DNA of 64,000 nt, from NCBI RefSeq assembly GCF_018336975.1, contig NZ_CP025572.1:2034595-2098594 (forward strand), written 5' to 3'. A program made the position numbers and the translations under genes. This stretch comes from Marinomonas sp. CT5. Lineage in GTDB: Bacteria > Pseudomonadota > Gammaproteobacteria > Pseudomonadales > Marinomonadaceae. Shown here in pieces: positions 18,567 to 27,301 of this stretch (its first letter is position 1; each line of letters starts with the position of its first letter). The notes beneath the pieces are model-generated. The model searched no databases and had not been told where the DNA came from. It saw only the letters and a program-made list of their open reading frames with translations.

Positions 18567-19673
18567 TTACGTTTCAATTTGTCTTAAATGGTTATCCCAA
18601 TGTATTTTTGTGTGCTTTTTGATCACATTGCTGACTTTTTGGACAGGGTTACTTGTTAATTGAATGCCTAAACCACTTGTTAGCAAAAATTCATGTGATT
18701 TATCTGTTGCAACAAGACCACAAACATCTCGACAGTTCTCGACACCTAAGAAGGTTTTTGAATCAGCATGCCAATAAGCTACCAAACCACCTCTAGGTGT
18801 ACTAATGGCAAGTATTTCACCAGATTTATCAAAGCATACACTGCCGCAATATTGCTTAAAGCGAACTCTTATGTCTTCTGGAATCGTTAGATACTCTAAC
18901 TCTGGTTGATCAATACGAGATAAAGCTACTAAAGGCACTTGGTCCCATATTTCTCCTTGATATTGAAAGCCTAGAGCAACCGTTCCATGTTGATTGACAT
19001 CTAAATGTCGAATGCTTAACTGGTGTAGCTCGTTACTGTGTTCGGATTGACTTAAAACACGACCGTCTTTTAAGTTCAAATAGGTTACATTTGGCTTCAT
19101 TGTCTCAAGATTGAGTATTTTTCTGTCTTCTTCTGGGTGCGTCATCAGACCGCCATTAGCAATGACTAACACCTCTTGATTTAAAAACACAGATTCATGA
19201 GGTCCAATACCATTGCTGCTAAACGATTGAATCACTTTTCCACTTGGCCATTCACGGATAAATATTTTACCTTGGCCACTTGGGTAATGGTTTTCTTGGG
19301 TAATTAAGCGTTTACCATCTTTAGTGAAAAGAGCATGACCATAAAAGTGATGCTCCGCGGTTGGTTTAATTTGCGTTATTTTTTGATGAGTTGATACATC
19401 AAAAAAATCCATAAAAAAACCTGGTCTTCGCGCCACTATGCCAACAATAGTTTGGTTGGGATGAACGACAGGAGCATGAGCGCGACTGACGAGTTGTGTT
19501 GACCAAAGCATATTGCCTGTTTCATTGAATAACCCAAAAAAATGTTCTTTTTTATTAAGTGAATAGGCTGATGCGTAAAGCTTTTTATCCGTATCAGATT
19601 GGGTTAATCCGGCCCAAGTAGGTAAGGCTAATGTTGCCCCACTTAAAGCTAGAAAAGACCGTCTAGACAACAT
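18567..19673 (-). CDS. DUF1513 periplasmic protein with Tat signal, imelysin cluster
   Basis: 368 aa. A twin-arginine signal (SRRSFLAL at residues 3-10, then a hydrophobic stretch to TWAG) targets it folded to the periplasm. The rest looks like a beta-propeller: repeated short strands, GHALFTKDGKRLITQENHY, and IGPHESVFL with conserved His. DUF1513 members regularly accompany imelysin and DUF1111 genes in iron-regulated clusters; a biochemical role is not established. It is the last gene of the run, starting 2 bp after the imelysin gene at 19676, so it is translationally coupled. Tat export suggests a cofactor or early folding. Confidence 0.78.
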   Translation of the reverse strand: MLSRRSFLALSGATLALPTWAGLTQSDTDKKLYASAYSLNKKEHFFGLFNETGNMLWSTQLVSRAHAPVVHPNQTIVGIVARRPGFFMDFFDVSTHQKITQIKPTAEHHFYGHALFTKDGKRLITQENHYPSGQGKIFIREWPSGKVIQSFSSNGIGPHESVFLNQEVLVIANGGLMTHPEEDRKILNLETMKPNVTYLNLKDGRVLSQSEHSNELHQLSIRHLDVNQHGTVALGFQYQGEIWDQVPLVALSRIDQPELEYLTIPEDIRVRFKQYCGSVCFDKSGEILAISTPRGGLVAYWHADSKTFLGVENCRDVCGLVATDKSHEFLLTSGLGIQLTSNPVQKVSNVIKKHTKIHWDNHLRQIET

Positions 19674-19675
19674 AA

Positions 19676-20734
19676 CTAGTCTCCATCTCTACTGTTGAAG
19701 CCAATCTGGAACCCTAATTGAGTAACTAGATTAGAAAGCTGAGTTTGGCTATTGGAAATAGATTTAACTAAGGGTTTAGCGAGCGCTATACGGTCATTTT
19801 TAGTGTGATTTTTGTGGAAAAAGTCACTTGGAAGCTGTAAGGCAAGTTTAATGTTTTGGGTAAGCTGTTGCTCAAATTGATCGGCTAACGCTGGATCTTT
19901 TTGTTTGGCAATATCATACAAAGAAGGGGAGCCAGCGTGATAGATTTCACGATACGACTGTAAATTTTTTTGTATTGCTCTTAAAGAAAGGTCGCTTCGA
20001 TAAAACTCGGCAAGTTTGAGATTTTCACGACTATTATAGCCAATCGGTGTTTCAAGTTTGGCGTCCTTGACCGCTGACATATGTTCAATCCATTGCTGTA
20101 AAAATTGTTCTAGTGCAACTTTCTCAGAATCAAAGCCTGCACCTTCTTCATCATATACCCAATCCTGAGCTTTACCATCTAGCCATTGTTTCGTTACTGC
20201 CGTGGCGCTTTCTAAGTGATGGCTAGTGATTTTCTCAAGTAAATGACATTGTTCATTCGATGTCATTGGTTTGAAATCTGGATGATAGAGTAAACTTTCA
20301 ATCGCAGTTAAACCGCGTACAGCAATACTGGCGGAAGTCCAAAATTTAGGTTTTTCCATGATGGCCGGATCACTTTTAATTAAAGATCTTAGCTGTCGTT
20401 GCGTAACGCCTTTTTTATCAGGCCAGTATTCAAACGCGTAATAACGCATAAAATAGGTGACTGGCCCAAAATTTAACCACTGTATTTGTTGCCAATCTAA
20501 AGCGTTATTCTGGAAAGCATTTTGTGCCTTTTTTAGCGCGTCTTTAGTCGGTGTAGAACAAAGAGCATTACTACGTTGCTGTAGTGTTTTTGAGGAATCA
20601 GTATAAGACTCATAGCCTTGAGTAATGACATTATCGACAATACCATTCAGAGGCCCCGACCATTGGCCTGCTGATGCCAGTAAAGGAGTGGCGGCCGTGA
20701 TTGCCAAAACAATAAATTTAGGAAAATGTTTCAT
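19676..20734 (-). CDS. second imelysin-family periplasmic protein, lacking the motif histidine
   Basis: 352 aa with a signal peptide (FIVLAITAATPLLASAG). It belongs to the imelysin (peptidase M75-like) family, helical-bundle proteins tied to iron uptake. The family's GxHxxE motif is here RGLTAIE (140-146): the glutamate is kept but threonine replaces histidine. The paralogue at 22222 keeps both. It is tightly packed, 2 bp after the di-haem gene and 2 bp before the DUF1513 gene. The changed motif may mean loss of a metal-binding role or a partner role with the intact imelysin. Family call is firm from layout and composition; function is uncertain. Confidence 0.75.
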   Translation of the reverse strand: MKHFPKFIVLAITAATPLLASAGQWSGPLNGIVDNVITQGYESYTDSSKTLQQRSNALCSTPTKDALKKAQNAFQNNALDWQQIQWLNFGPVTYFMRYYAFEYWPDKKGVTQRQLRSLIKSDPAIMEKPKFWTSASIAVRGLTAIESLLYHPDFKPMTSNEQCHLLEKITSHHLESATAVTKQWLDGKAQDWVYDEEGAGFDSEKVALEQFLQQWIEHMSAVKDAKLETPIGYNSRENLKLAEFYRSDLSLRAIQKNLQSYREIYHAGSPSLYDIAKQKDPALADQFEQQLTQNIKLALQLPSDFFHKNHTKNDRIALAKPLVKSISNSQTQLSNLVTQLGFQIGFNSRDGD

Positions 20735-20736
20735 TA

Positions 20737-22119
20737 TTAAAGTGACTCCAAAAAATAGATAAGTTTTTTTCGGTTTTCTGTTGTTAACGCTTTATAAAAA
20801 GTTTGGCTTACTTTTGCTTCGCCGCCATGCCATAAAATTGCCTCTTCGATGGTTCGTGCTCGGCCATCATGTAAGAATCCTGTTCTACCTGATACTTTTT
20901 CTGATAATCCGATTCCCCATAATGGAGCTGTTCTCCATTCTCTTGGGGTAGCCGTAAAACTAGGGAAGCCGCTAGCTAGCTCTGCTCCCATATCGTGAAG
21001 CAGTAAATCTGTAAAAGGATAAAACGTGCGATTATTTAATACGGCAAACTTGGAGTTACGGCCTGTTTTCATTTTTGGCGTGTGGCAACTGGCACAACCA
21101 GCATTTTCAAAGAGGCGTTTTCCCTTTAAAAAGGTGCTGCTAGTAAGGTTACGCATAGCCGGAGGAGAAGATAATGACACAAAAAGGTCGACTAATCTTG
21201 CTTGTTGTTTATCAACTTCAAGGTTGTCAAGGTGTGGGCTATTACCATTTGGGCTCTTAAGACAGTCATCTTGGAACGCTGTGCAATCGCCATAAGGGTT
21301 GGGGTTAAGCGGTGTAGATAAGCCTAAATCAGTATTAAACGCTGACTGGTTTTGTGCACTGACGCTTGCGGCTGTTGCTTTATAGCCAAAACGGCCAATG
21401 ACTTTATGTTTACCTGAGTCAATCCAACTGACACGACCACTAATACCATCGTTATTTTTGTCATCGGGATCAGCATTGGAAGTAATAAGTTCATTAGGAA
21501 TGTTGTCCAATAATCCCATTCCAACTAAGGCAGGAGATACTAACATGGTAAATCCAGTACTGTTGTCAAAGTCCCCATAATTCAATTTACTCCAGTGGAG
21601 ATTGGGCTTTCTTAATTCAACTTCGGTACCATCTCTAAGAGTTTCAATATGCGTACTATAGGTAAGGTAATAATCACCTTCTGGCAAAATACCAGGAGAA
21701 CTATGTCCTTGAAACTGATTGCCGTAGCGTGAGTCGCCGATTTGGGGATAAATTGTTTGAGGTCTATATGCCTGCTTTGGATATGTTTTTCCTAGTTTAA
21801 CCAGAAAAGAAGGTATCGATACGCCGCTTACATTTTCTTCTGGTGCATGTCCACGACCACTTTTTAAGTGGCAACTGTTGCAAGAGCGAGTATTGAAAAG
21901 AGGCCCTAAACCATCACTTGCCGTTGTAGATGATGGCGCAGGTACCCAAAATTTTTGGAATACGTTTTCACCAATACGAAAATCAAGTTTATCTTCAGGA
22001 CTTATTTTTGGTAGAGGCCTTGAATAGTCACTTGCAAAGGCATTGCTCTGAAAACAAAAAAAGCCGGTGCATAAAGCACCAGCTATAAAGATAGAAAAAG
22101 ATTTTGAATTTTCTGTCAT
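20737..22119 (-). CDS. di-haem c-type cytochrome, DUF1111 (thiol oxidoreductase-like) family
   Basis: 460 aa, signal peptide, then two CxxCH haem-attachment sites: CNSCH at 80-84 in FNTRSCNSCHLKSGRG, and CASCH at about 345 in LFENAGCASCHTPKM. The family resembles di-haem peroxidases (MauG/CcpA-like) and is usually found beside imelysins. A late segment, TGFLHDGRARTIEEAILWHGGEA, is a strong family signature. In the periplasm it probably performs electron transfer, perhaps reduction or oxidation of iron or of a sulphur group, but the reaction is unknown. It lies 102 bp after the imelysin lipoprotein gene in the same direction. Confidence 0.88.
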   Translation of the reverse strand: MTENSKSFSIFIAGALCTGFFCFQSNAFASDYSRPLPKISPEDKLDFRIGENVFQKFWVPAPSSTTASDGLGPLFNTRSCNSCHLKSGRGHAPEENVSGVSIPSFLVKLGKTYPKQAYRPQTIYPQIGDSRYGNQFQGHSSPGILPEGDYYLTYSTHIETLRDGTEVELRKPNLHWSKLNYGDFDNSTGFTMLVSPALVGMGLLDNIPNELITSNADPDDKNNDGISGRVSWIDSGKHKVIGRFGYKATAASVSAQNQSAFNTDLGLSTPLNPNPYGDCTAFQDDCLKSPNGNSPHLDNLEVDKQQARLVDLFVSLSSPPAMRNLTSSTFLKGKRLFENAGCASCHTPKMKTGRNSKFAVLNNRTFYPFTDLLLHDMGAELASGFPSFTATPREWRTAPLWGIGLSEKVSGRTGFLHDGRARTIEEAILWHGGEAKVSQTFYKALTTENRKKLIYFLESL

Positions 22120-22221
22120 AAACCGATAAATACCATTAACTGACTAAATGACACATCCTTCCTTGTATCCCATTTATGTTATTTTTAATTGGGTAACAAT
22201 AGCACTTTAAAGAAAAGCTGC

Positions 22222-23517
22222 TTATTCAAAAACTGCACTTGGATTGTCAAGGCTGTCTGAACCTTCTAGTGCAATACCTTCAAGGTTTAACTCATGAATA
22301 ACGTCTTCCGTGGTGCGAGTTTCAGTGACCAATGAATCAACAAAGTTTTGAACTAGCTGATTGCCTTTGGTGTTATTCATTGCAATTAGAACATCAAAAG
22401 TTTGACCCTTTTCAGCGGCATTCACCATTGCTTGGGCTGCAGTTTCCGTTGCCTCTAAGTTTTGCTTCATTTCTTCATCTAGTTGTGGGTTTTGTTTTGC
22501 CACAAGGTCAGACAATGAAGCGCCTTTAACCCAGCTACCATCTACGCGTTTATATTCGCCAAGGTAGGCATTTTTAATGCCTTTTGCATCATAGTAATGT
22601 GACCAATGAGTATTATCAGAGAAGCAATCGTGCTCTTCTTCTGGATCGTGGAGCATCAAACCAAGCTTGGTTCTTTCGCCACCTAGTTCTCCATATGCCA
22701 AGCTTCCCATTCCGGTCAGAATAGTTGATAGGCCTTGTTCCGGCGTTTGTTCCAATAGGGCAGTGCGAGCTGCGCCGCCATCTTTCCAATTATTCGCCAT
22801 TTCTTCTAAATCAGAGATGAGCAAATCAGTAGCAGCGACAAGGTAGTCACGGCGGCGATCACAATTACCATTGGTGCAATTGTTTAGATCGAAATCTGTT
22901 GCCGGTCTTTCACCTGCTCCAGGATTTGTTCCGTGTAAATCTTGGCCCCAAAGCAAAAATTCAATGGCGTGATAACCACTTGCTACGTTCGCTTCGACGC
23001 CATCTGCTTCTTGAAGACTGTCTGCAATAAGTTCAGGTGTTATATTGGTTGTATCAATAGTCACGCCACCAACACTAATACTTTTAGAGGCAATGACATT
23101 GGCAGTATAAAGAGGGTTTAAATCAGATTCAGTCCCGTAGCTATCTGATGCTACGTAATCGATCAAACCTTCATCTAATGGCCAAGCATTAACTTTACCT
23201 TCCCATTCATCCACAATTGGATTGCCGAAGCGATACACTTCACTTTGTTGGTAAGGAACACGTGCTGCAATCCAAGCCGTTCGAGCCGCTTTCAAATTAG
23301 CTTCCGTTGGCTCAGCAAGAAAATTGTCAATAGAAGTGCGCAGTGTGCGTGCTGTCGTTAAAGAGTCACTGTAAACAGCTTCTGCAATATCAGCATAATG
23401 AACGACAACAGAGTTTGCCGATACAGCATTAGACTCTTGTTTTACATTAGCAGGGCCACAAGCTGTGAGCATGGCCGCTGATACGCAAATAGAGAGAGGG
23501 GTTAATAATCGTTTCAT
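22222..23517 (-). CDS. imelysin-family iron-regulated lipoprotein (IrpA/ICMP type)
   Basis: 431 aa. The lipobox LTAC gives a lipidated cysteine at 20. The GxHxxE motif is intact (GYHAIE, 181-186), with the usual GQDLHG...GERPATD and NCDRRRDYL segments after it. IrpA/ICMP proteins are iron-repressed outer-membrane or periplasmic proteins implicated in iron acquisition; the protease activity once claimed is doubtful for the family. It is the first gene of the cluster, with a Fur-like box about 40-60 bp upstream of its ATG, so iron repression of this and probably the three following genes is expected. Confidence 0.87.
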   Translation of the reverse strand: MKRLLTPLSICVSAAMLTACGPANVKQESNAVSANSVVVHYADIAEAVYSDSLTTARTLRTSIDNFLAEPTEANLKAARTAWIAARVPYQQSEVYRFGNPIVDEWEGKVNAWPLDEGLIDYVASDSYGTESDLNPLYTANVIASKSISVGGVTIDTTNITPELIADSLQEADGVEANVASGYHAIEFLLWGQDLHGTNPGAGERPATDFDLNNCTNGNCDRRRDYLVAATDLLISDLEEMANNWKDGGAARTALLEQTPEQGLSTILTGMGSLAYGELGGERTKLGLMLHDPEEEHDCFSDNTHWSHYYDAKGIKNAYLGEYKRVDGSWVKGASLSDLVAKQNPQLDEEMKQNLEATETAAQAMVNAAEKGQTFDVLIAMNNTKGNQLVQNFVDSLVTETRTTEDVIHELNLEGIALEGSDSLDNPSAVFE

Positions 23518-23557
23518 TTACATGCTCCAAAATTAATTTGTTTAGGCATAGTATTAG

Positions 23558-23578
23558 AAATGAAAACGATTATCAATG
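23558..23578 (-). promoter_or_regulatory. Fur-type iron box upstream of the imelysin cluster
   Basis: On the minus strand TTGATAATCGTTTTCAT matches 14 of 17 positions of the core ATGATAATCATTATCAT. It is placed 41-61 bp before the start at 23517, where a bound Fur dimer would cover the promoter. Confidence 0.75.
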
Positions 23579-23618
23579 ACTTGTTTTGCGCATTTTTTAC
23601 ATTTTCTATGCGGAAGGT

Positions 23619-24203
23619 TTAATTTCCGCACTGGAACTGAAAAGTACTCCCTGCCGTGTTGTGAAGATCATATTCACACGCTTTATCTCTTAATAAATTT
23701 TGACCTTCCCAAGAAACACTCATGCTAACAGGCGCTTTGTTTTTGTAGCTAGGGATGAATCGGTAAGCAGCAACTACATCAATACTGCTATTTGCACCTA
23801 GTTGAATAGATTGACCAATAAGCCTTTGGCGAGTTTCAGTGTTGTACAGTGTGTAATCGGTTGTGTATTCCTGATCGCCATTTGCGTGAGAGAAGTTTAA
23901 CCAAATTTTACGGTAGGTTTGCGGTTTAGAAGTCGGGTTAGTGAAACGTAATTTTGTATAGATAATTTGAGAACGGGATAAGCTTGATTGGGCATTCTGA
24001 CTTACTTTTACATAGGAAGAGTTTGCTGTTTGCCAAGGCATATTTGTGCCAAAAGAAGCATCAATGATTTGGATTTTTTCTTTTGCAAAGTAGGCTTTTG
24101 CAAATTGAACAAGGTCTTTTGCAGGAGCATATAGAGCTAAAGAAATAACACCGATAAGTGCAATTTTATGAATATTACGAGTTTGGCTTAATAGCTTGAT
24201 CAT
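23619..24203 (-). CDS. membrane-anchored protein of unknown function under LexA-type control
   Basis: 194 aa from the ATG at 24203, which has AAGGA 7 bp upstream; a GTG at 24209 is too close to that site. Seen: a basic start, one hydrophobic helix at about 12-28 (IHKIALIGVISLALYAP), and then a 165-residue soluble region rich in Ser, Asn and Thr with four Cys-free thirds and two Cys near the C-terminus (DKACEYD, FQCGN) that could form a disulphide. The N-terminal anchor suggests an exported domain. I do not recognise the family. Two SOS-box sequences lie 23-60 bp upstream. Downstream, toward the imelysin genes, the Fur box is read by other genes. It could be a damage-induced envelope or division factor; that is inference only. 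Confidence 0.65.
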   Translation of the reverse strand: MIKLLSQTRNIHKIALIGVISLALYAPAKDLVQFAKAYFAKEKIQIIDASFGTNMPWQTANSSYVKVSQNAQSSLSRSQIIYTKLRFTNPTSKPQTYRKIWLNFSHANGDQEYTTDYTLYNTETRQRLIGQSIQLGANSSIDVVAAYRFIPSYKNKAPVSMSVSWEGQNLLRDKACEYDLHNTAGSTFQFQCGN

Positions 24204-24225
24204 ATTCACATCCTTAAAAAATCTT

Positions 24226-24263
24226 TACTGTTTATTTATACAGTACTGTATATTTAATCAGTA
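24226..24263 (-). promoter_or_regulatory. two overlapping LexA (SOS) boxes
   Basis: Box A, 24226-24245, reads TACTGTTTATTTATACAGTA: a perfect CTGT-N8-ACAG and 18 of 20 to the E. coli consensus. Box B, 24244-24263, reads TACTGTATATTTAATCAGTA: CTGT-N8-TCAG, 17 of 20. They share two bases and are on one face-spaced tandem (18-bp offset). They precede the minus-strand gene starting at 24203 by 23-60 bp. The plus-strand gene at 24549 is about 285 bp away and a less likely target. Confidence 0.8.
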
Positions 24264-24548
24264 TTTTTGTATAGCGTATTTTTTAAAAAAGTTTGCATTT
24301 TTAAAAAAAATTCTCGATTTTGATGCAGATCTAGTTTTTTTAAAAATATAAAAAATAATGTTTGATTTTATTTAGTTGATTGAATTAAAAGGTTTTTTTT
24401 ATGATTCCCACAGCCTTCTTAACGGTTTCTGTGGACAAGATTCAGAGAATCTTTTTTTGTCTAAATTTGATGCAAAACTCTGCTTATTCGATGGTAATAA
24501 CTGTGTCAGCCACTATAATGCAGCCACAAATAAACGAAGAGGTTGGTT
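24264..24548. other. AT-rich divergent intergenic region
   Basis: About 285 bp of very AT-rich sequence between the LexA boxes and the flavoprotein gene, with several A and T runs. It presumably contains the promoter of the plus-strand gene. No further gene, RNA or repeat was recognised in it. Confidence 0.4.
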
Positions 24549-25727
24549 GTGGATAAAGTGGATGTGATCATAATTGGTGCCGGAGCGTCTGGTTTAATGT
24601 GTGCGGCAACGGCAGGCTACCGTGGTAAAAAAGTGGTGGTATTAGATCATGCCAATAAAGCCGGCAAAAAAATCCTCATGTCTGGTGGTGGTCGTTGCAA
24701 CTTTAGTAACATGGATGCCGCACCCAAGCATTTCTTATCAGACAATCCATATTTTTGTATTTCTGCATTAAAGCGTTATGAACCACAAGACTTCGTCGAT
24801 TTGGTAGACCGTCATGGTCTAGAGTATGTGGAAAAAGCACCAGGACAATTATTCTGCGAGCACTCAGCCAAAGACCTACTGGATATCTTATTGACTGAGC
24901 TTGAATGGTCTGGGGCAGCGTTAAAGTTAAACACAAAAATCCACAATATCGATTTCCAAGATGGACAGACTGTCGTCAAAACGAATCAAGGTGAATTTGC
25001 TTGCGAATCTCTTGTTGTGGCAACGGGCGGTTTATCCATACCAACCATGGGCGCTTCTGGTTTTGGCTATGACATAGCGAAACAGGTGGGCCATGATATT
25101 TTACCTACACGAGCGAGCCTAGTTCCTATAACGGTTCAGCCGGATAGAAAAGCGCAGTTTGCAGAACTGTCTGGTATTGCTTGTGAGATTGCGGCAACTG
25201 CGAGTGGTGTTACCTTCCAAGAGCCAATGCTTTTCACCCACCGTGGCGTGAGCGGTCCATCCATATTACAAATTACCAATTTTTGGCAGCCAGGTGAGAC
25301 ATTAAATATCAATATCGCGCCGACTTTATCATTACATGATTTACTTGATGTACGCCAAAACAGCCCGAAAAAAAGCTATGAAGGCTTTTTATCCAACCTT
25401 TTACCTAAACGGCTCGTTGAGTTAATCAAAAGCGAGTTTCCTTGGCTAACAGAGCGAAGCGCACAAACCTCAAATGAACAGATTGAGCGATTGTTTCACT
25501 ACTTAGCAAACTTTGATATTGCACCAAATGGAACCGAAGGCTATCGCACTGCAGAAGTAACCCTAGGCGGCGTGAACACCAACGAAGTGTCTTCAAAGAC
25601 CTTTGAGTCACAAAAGCAAAAAGGGCTATATTTTATCGGGGAAGTCCTCGATGTTACTGGCTGGCTAGGAGGTTATAATTTTCAATGGGCGTGGGCGAGT
25701 GGGTTTTGTGCTGGTCAGTATGTCTAA
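24549..25727 (+). CDS. yhiN: HI0933/YhiN-family FAD-dependent flavoprotein
   Basis: 392 aa from a GTG at 24549 about 8 bp after AAGAGG; an upstream TTG at 24543 would add two residues. Seen: an N-terminal dinucleotide fold VDVIIIGAGASGLMCAATAG, then the family's AGKKILMSGGGRCNFSN, the middle ESLVVATGGLSIPTMGASGFGYDIA, MLFTHRGVSGPSILQI, and a C-terminal EVTLGGV...YFIGEVLDVTGWLGGYNFQWAWASG. These are hallmarks of the HI0933-like group (also BaiN). The natural substrate of the bacterial members is generally unknown. It stands alone and converges on the GntP carrier gene. Confidence 0.9.
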   Translation: MDKVDVIIIGAGASGLMCAATAGYRGKKVVVLDHANKAGKKILMSGGGRCNFSNMDAAPKHFLSDNPYFCISALKRYEPQDFVDLVDRHGLEYVEKAPGQLFCEHSAKDLLDILLTELEWSGAALKLNTKIHNIDFQDGQTVVKTNQGEFACESLVVATGGLSIPTMGASGFGYDIAKQVGHDILPTRASLVPITVQPDRKAQFAELSGIACEIAATASGVTFQEPMLFTHRGVSGPSILQITNFWQPGETLNINIAPTLSLHDLLDVRQNSPKKSYEGFLSNLLPKRLVELIKSEFPWLTERSAQTSNEQIERLFHYLANFDIAPNGTEGYRTAEVTLGGVNTNEVSSKTFESQKQKGLYFIGEVLDVTGWLGGYNFQWAWASGFCAGQYV

Positions 25728-25760
25728 AAAAGGCCGACTTTTTATTGTCGGCCCTTTGAT
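25726..25760. terminator. bidirectional terminator between yhiN and the GntP gene
   Basis: GGCCGAC-TTTTTATT-GTCGGCC, with an A-run before it (T-run on the minus strand) and CTTT after it. It sits between two convergent stops at 25727 and 25777. Confidence 0.8.
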
Positions 25761-25776
25761 GCTTATTTAATTATAT

Positions 25777-27264
25777 CTATTTAGCGGTTTTGATTTGTGG
25801 CTTGCTTTGGCTTTTCACAAATAAGATACAACCAGCTAATACGAGTAATGGGAGGACTGGGTCGTAGATGCTTCCTAGGTTACCGAACACTAGATTCAAA
25901 ATCATAATCAGTGATCCGCCAATCGCCCACGCTATGGTGGTTGGGACCGTCCAGATGACCAATTGCTTTCTCACTTCTGTAACGCCCATCAAACGGTTAA
26001 CGATGTGGAATAGGCTGTCATTAAAGTAACCAGCAAATAAGCTACCCATAGTGGCTGCTGAGGCTGCAAAGAGCATGTTCACGCCTTGCATTTCTGCTAG
26101 TACTGGCGCAGAGATAGAAGCTGCAGTAATCATAGATACTGTGCCACTTCCTTGGATGATTCTAACCAAAGTCGCGATAATAAATGGAATCATGATTGGC
26201 GATATAGAGAGTGCCACAATTTGGTTGGCAATTTCTGCGCCTGCGCCAGATTCACGAAGTACGCTACCTAACGCTCCGCCTGCACCTGTTACTAAAAGAA
26301 TAATGCCGCAAGTAGATATACCTTCTTCTAGTTTGCGAGTTGTTGTTTCTTTATCCAAATAGGGGGTTAGTGTATACACCGCCAATAATGTACTGATTGA
26401 AAGTGCAATAATCGGATTACCTAGGAAGTTAAAAGCAACACCAAAAGCACTAGTAGATAAGCCTTCCATGCCAAATTGTTTCTCAGCAAGACTCATCAGT
26501 GACTTAATTAAAATTAAGACAATAGGAACCACGATTGGCATGATGGATTTAATAAGCGAAGGAAGTTCTTTAGACTCTTTGGAAGCCATGTAATCATCAT
26601 GAATTTTTTTAAGGTCGTCATCAACGGCCAGCGTTGGTGAAACGGCAAATTCAGGGAAATGCTTTTCCAACCAGCGTGCATACAAAACAATACCGTATAC
26701 GCAAGGAATGGCGATTAACAGACCAAAGCCAAGCATAGAAGCCAAGTCGACATCAAAGATACTCGCGACACCTAATGGCCCCGGTGTTGGTGGAATGCAG
26801 TGATGAGCAACGACTAACCCACCAGCAAGAGCGACTGTTAACGTTAAGATAGAGCGATTGGTGTTTTTTGCTAAGGATTTAGCAATCGGATACAAAATAA
26901 TAAGCGCGCTGTCTACGAAAACAGGAATACTGACAATGTAGCCAGTAATGGCCAAGGCCATCTCTTCTTTTTTCTTTCCTAGCCATTTGATGAAGTGATA
27001 AGCAATCGATTCACCGGCACCAGAGGTTTCAAGTATTGCTCCCATCATGACGCCTAAACCGATAACAATACCGATACCACCTAAGGTTCCGCCAAATCCC
27101 TTGCTGATGGCAGACATGGTCTGATCAACACTCAATCCACCAATTAATCCGGCAATACAGGCTGCGATCAGCATGGCAATTAATACATGAACTCTCGTTC
27201 TTAATACTAAAAATATTAAAACGAACACAGCTATTATTAAGCCTATTACAGATATAGGTAACAT
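25777..27264 (-). CDS. GntP-family acid-sugar:H+ symporter
   Basis: 495 aa with about 12-14 hydrophobic segments. Family marks: GGTLGGIGIVIGLGVMMGAILE early, PIFVDSAL-like IPVFVDSALIILYPIAKSLAK, and VVAHHCIPPTPGPLGVASIF. GntP carriers import gluconate and related aldonates. As the last gene of an operon for tetronate breakdown, 37 bp after denD, it most likely imports erythronate and/or threonate. It is somewhat longer than the classic 440-450 aa members; the extra residues fall in a cytoplasmic loop near 205-235 that is charged (DDDLKKIHDDYMASKESKE). Confidence 0.87.
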   Translation of the reverse strand: MLPISVIGLIIAVFVLIFLVLRTRVHVLIAMLIAACIAGLIGGLSVDQTMSAISKGFGGTLGGIGIVIGLGVMMGAILETSGAGESIAYHFIKWLGKKKEEMALAITGYIVSIPVFVDSALIILYPIAKSLAKNTNRSILTLTVALAGGLVVAHHCIPPTPGPLGVASIFDVDLASMLGFGLLIAIPCVYGIVLYARWLEKHFPEFAVSPTLAVDDDLKKIHDDYMASKESKELPSLIKSIMPIVVPIVLILIKSLMSLAEKQFGMEGLSTSAFGVAFNFLGNPIIALSISTLLAVYTLTPYLDKETTTRKLEEGISTCGIILLVTGAGGALGSVLRESGAGAEIANQIVALSISPIMIPFIIATLVRIIQGSGTVSMITAASISAPVLAEMQGVNMLFAASAATMGSLFAGYFNDSLFHIVNRLMGVTEVRKQLVIWTVPTTIAWAIGGSLIMILNLVFGNLGSIYDPVLPLLVLAGCILFVKSQSKPQIKTAK

Positions 27265-27301
27265 AGTTTTTTTTCCTTTATTTTTATTAGAGACGGTTTT
27301 T

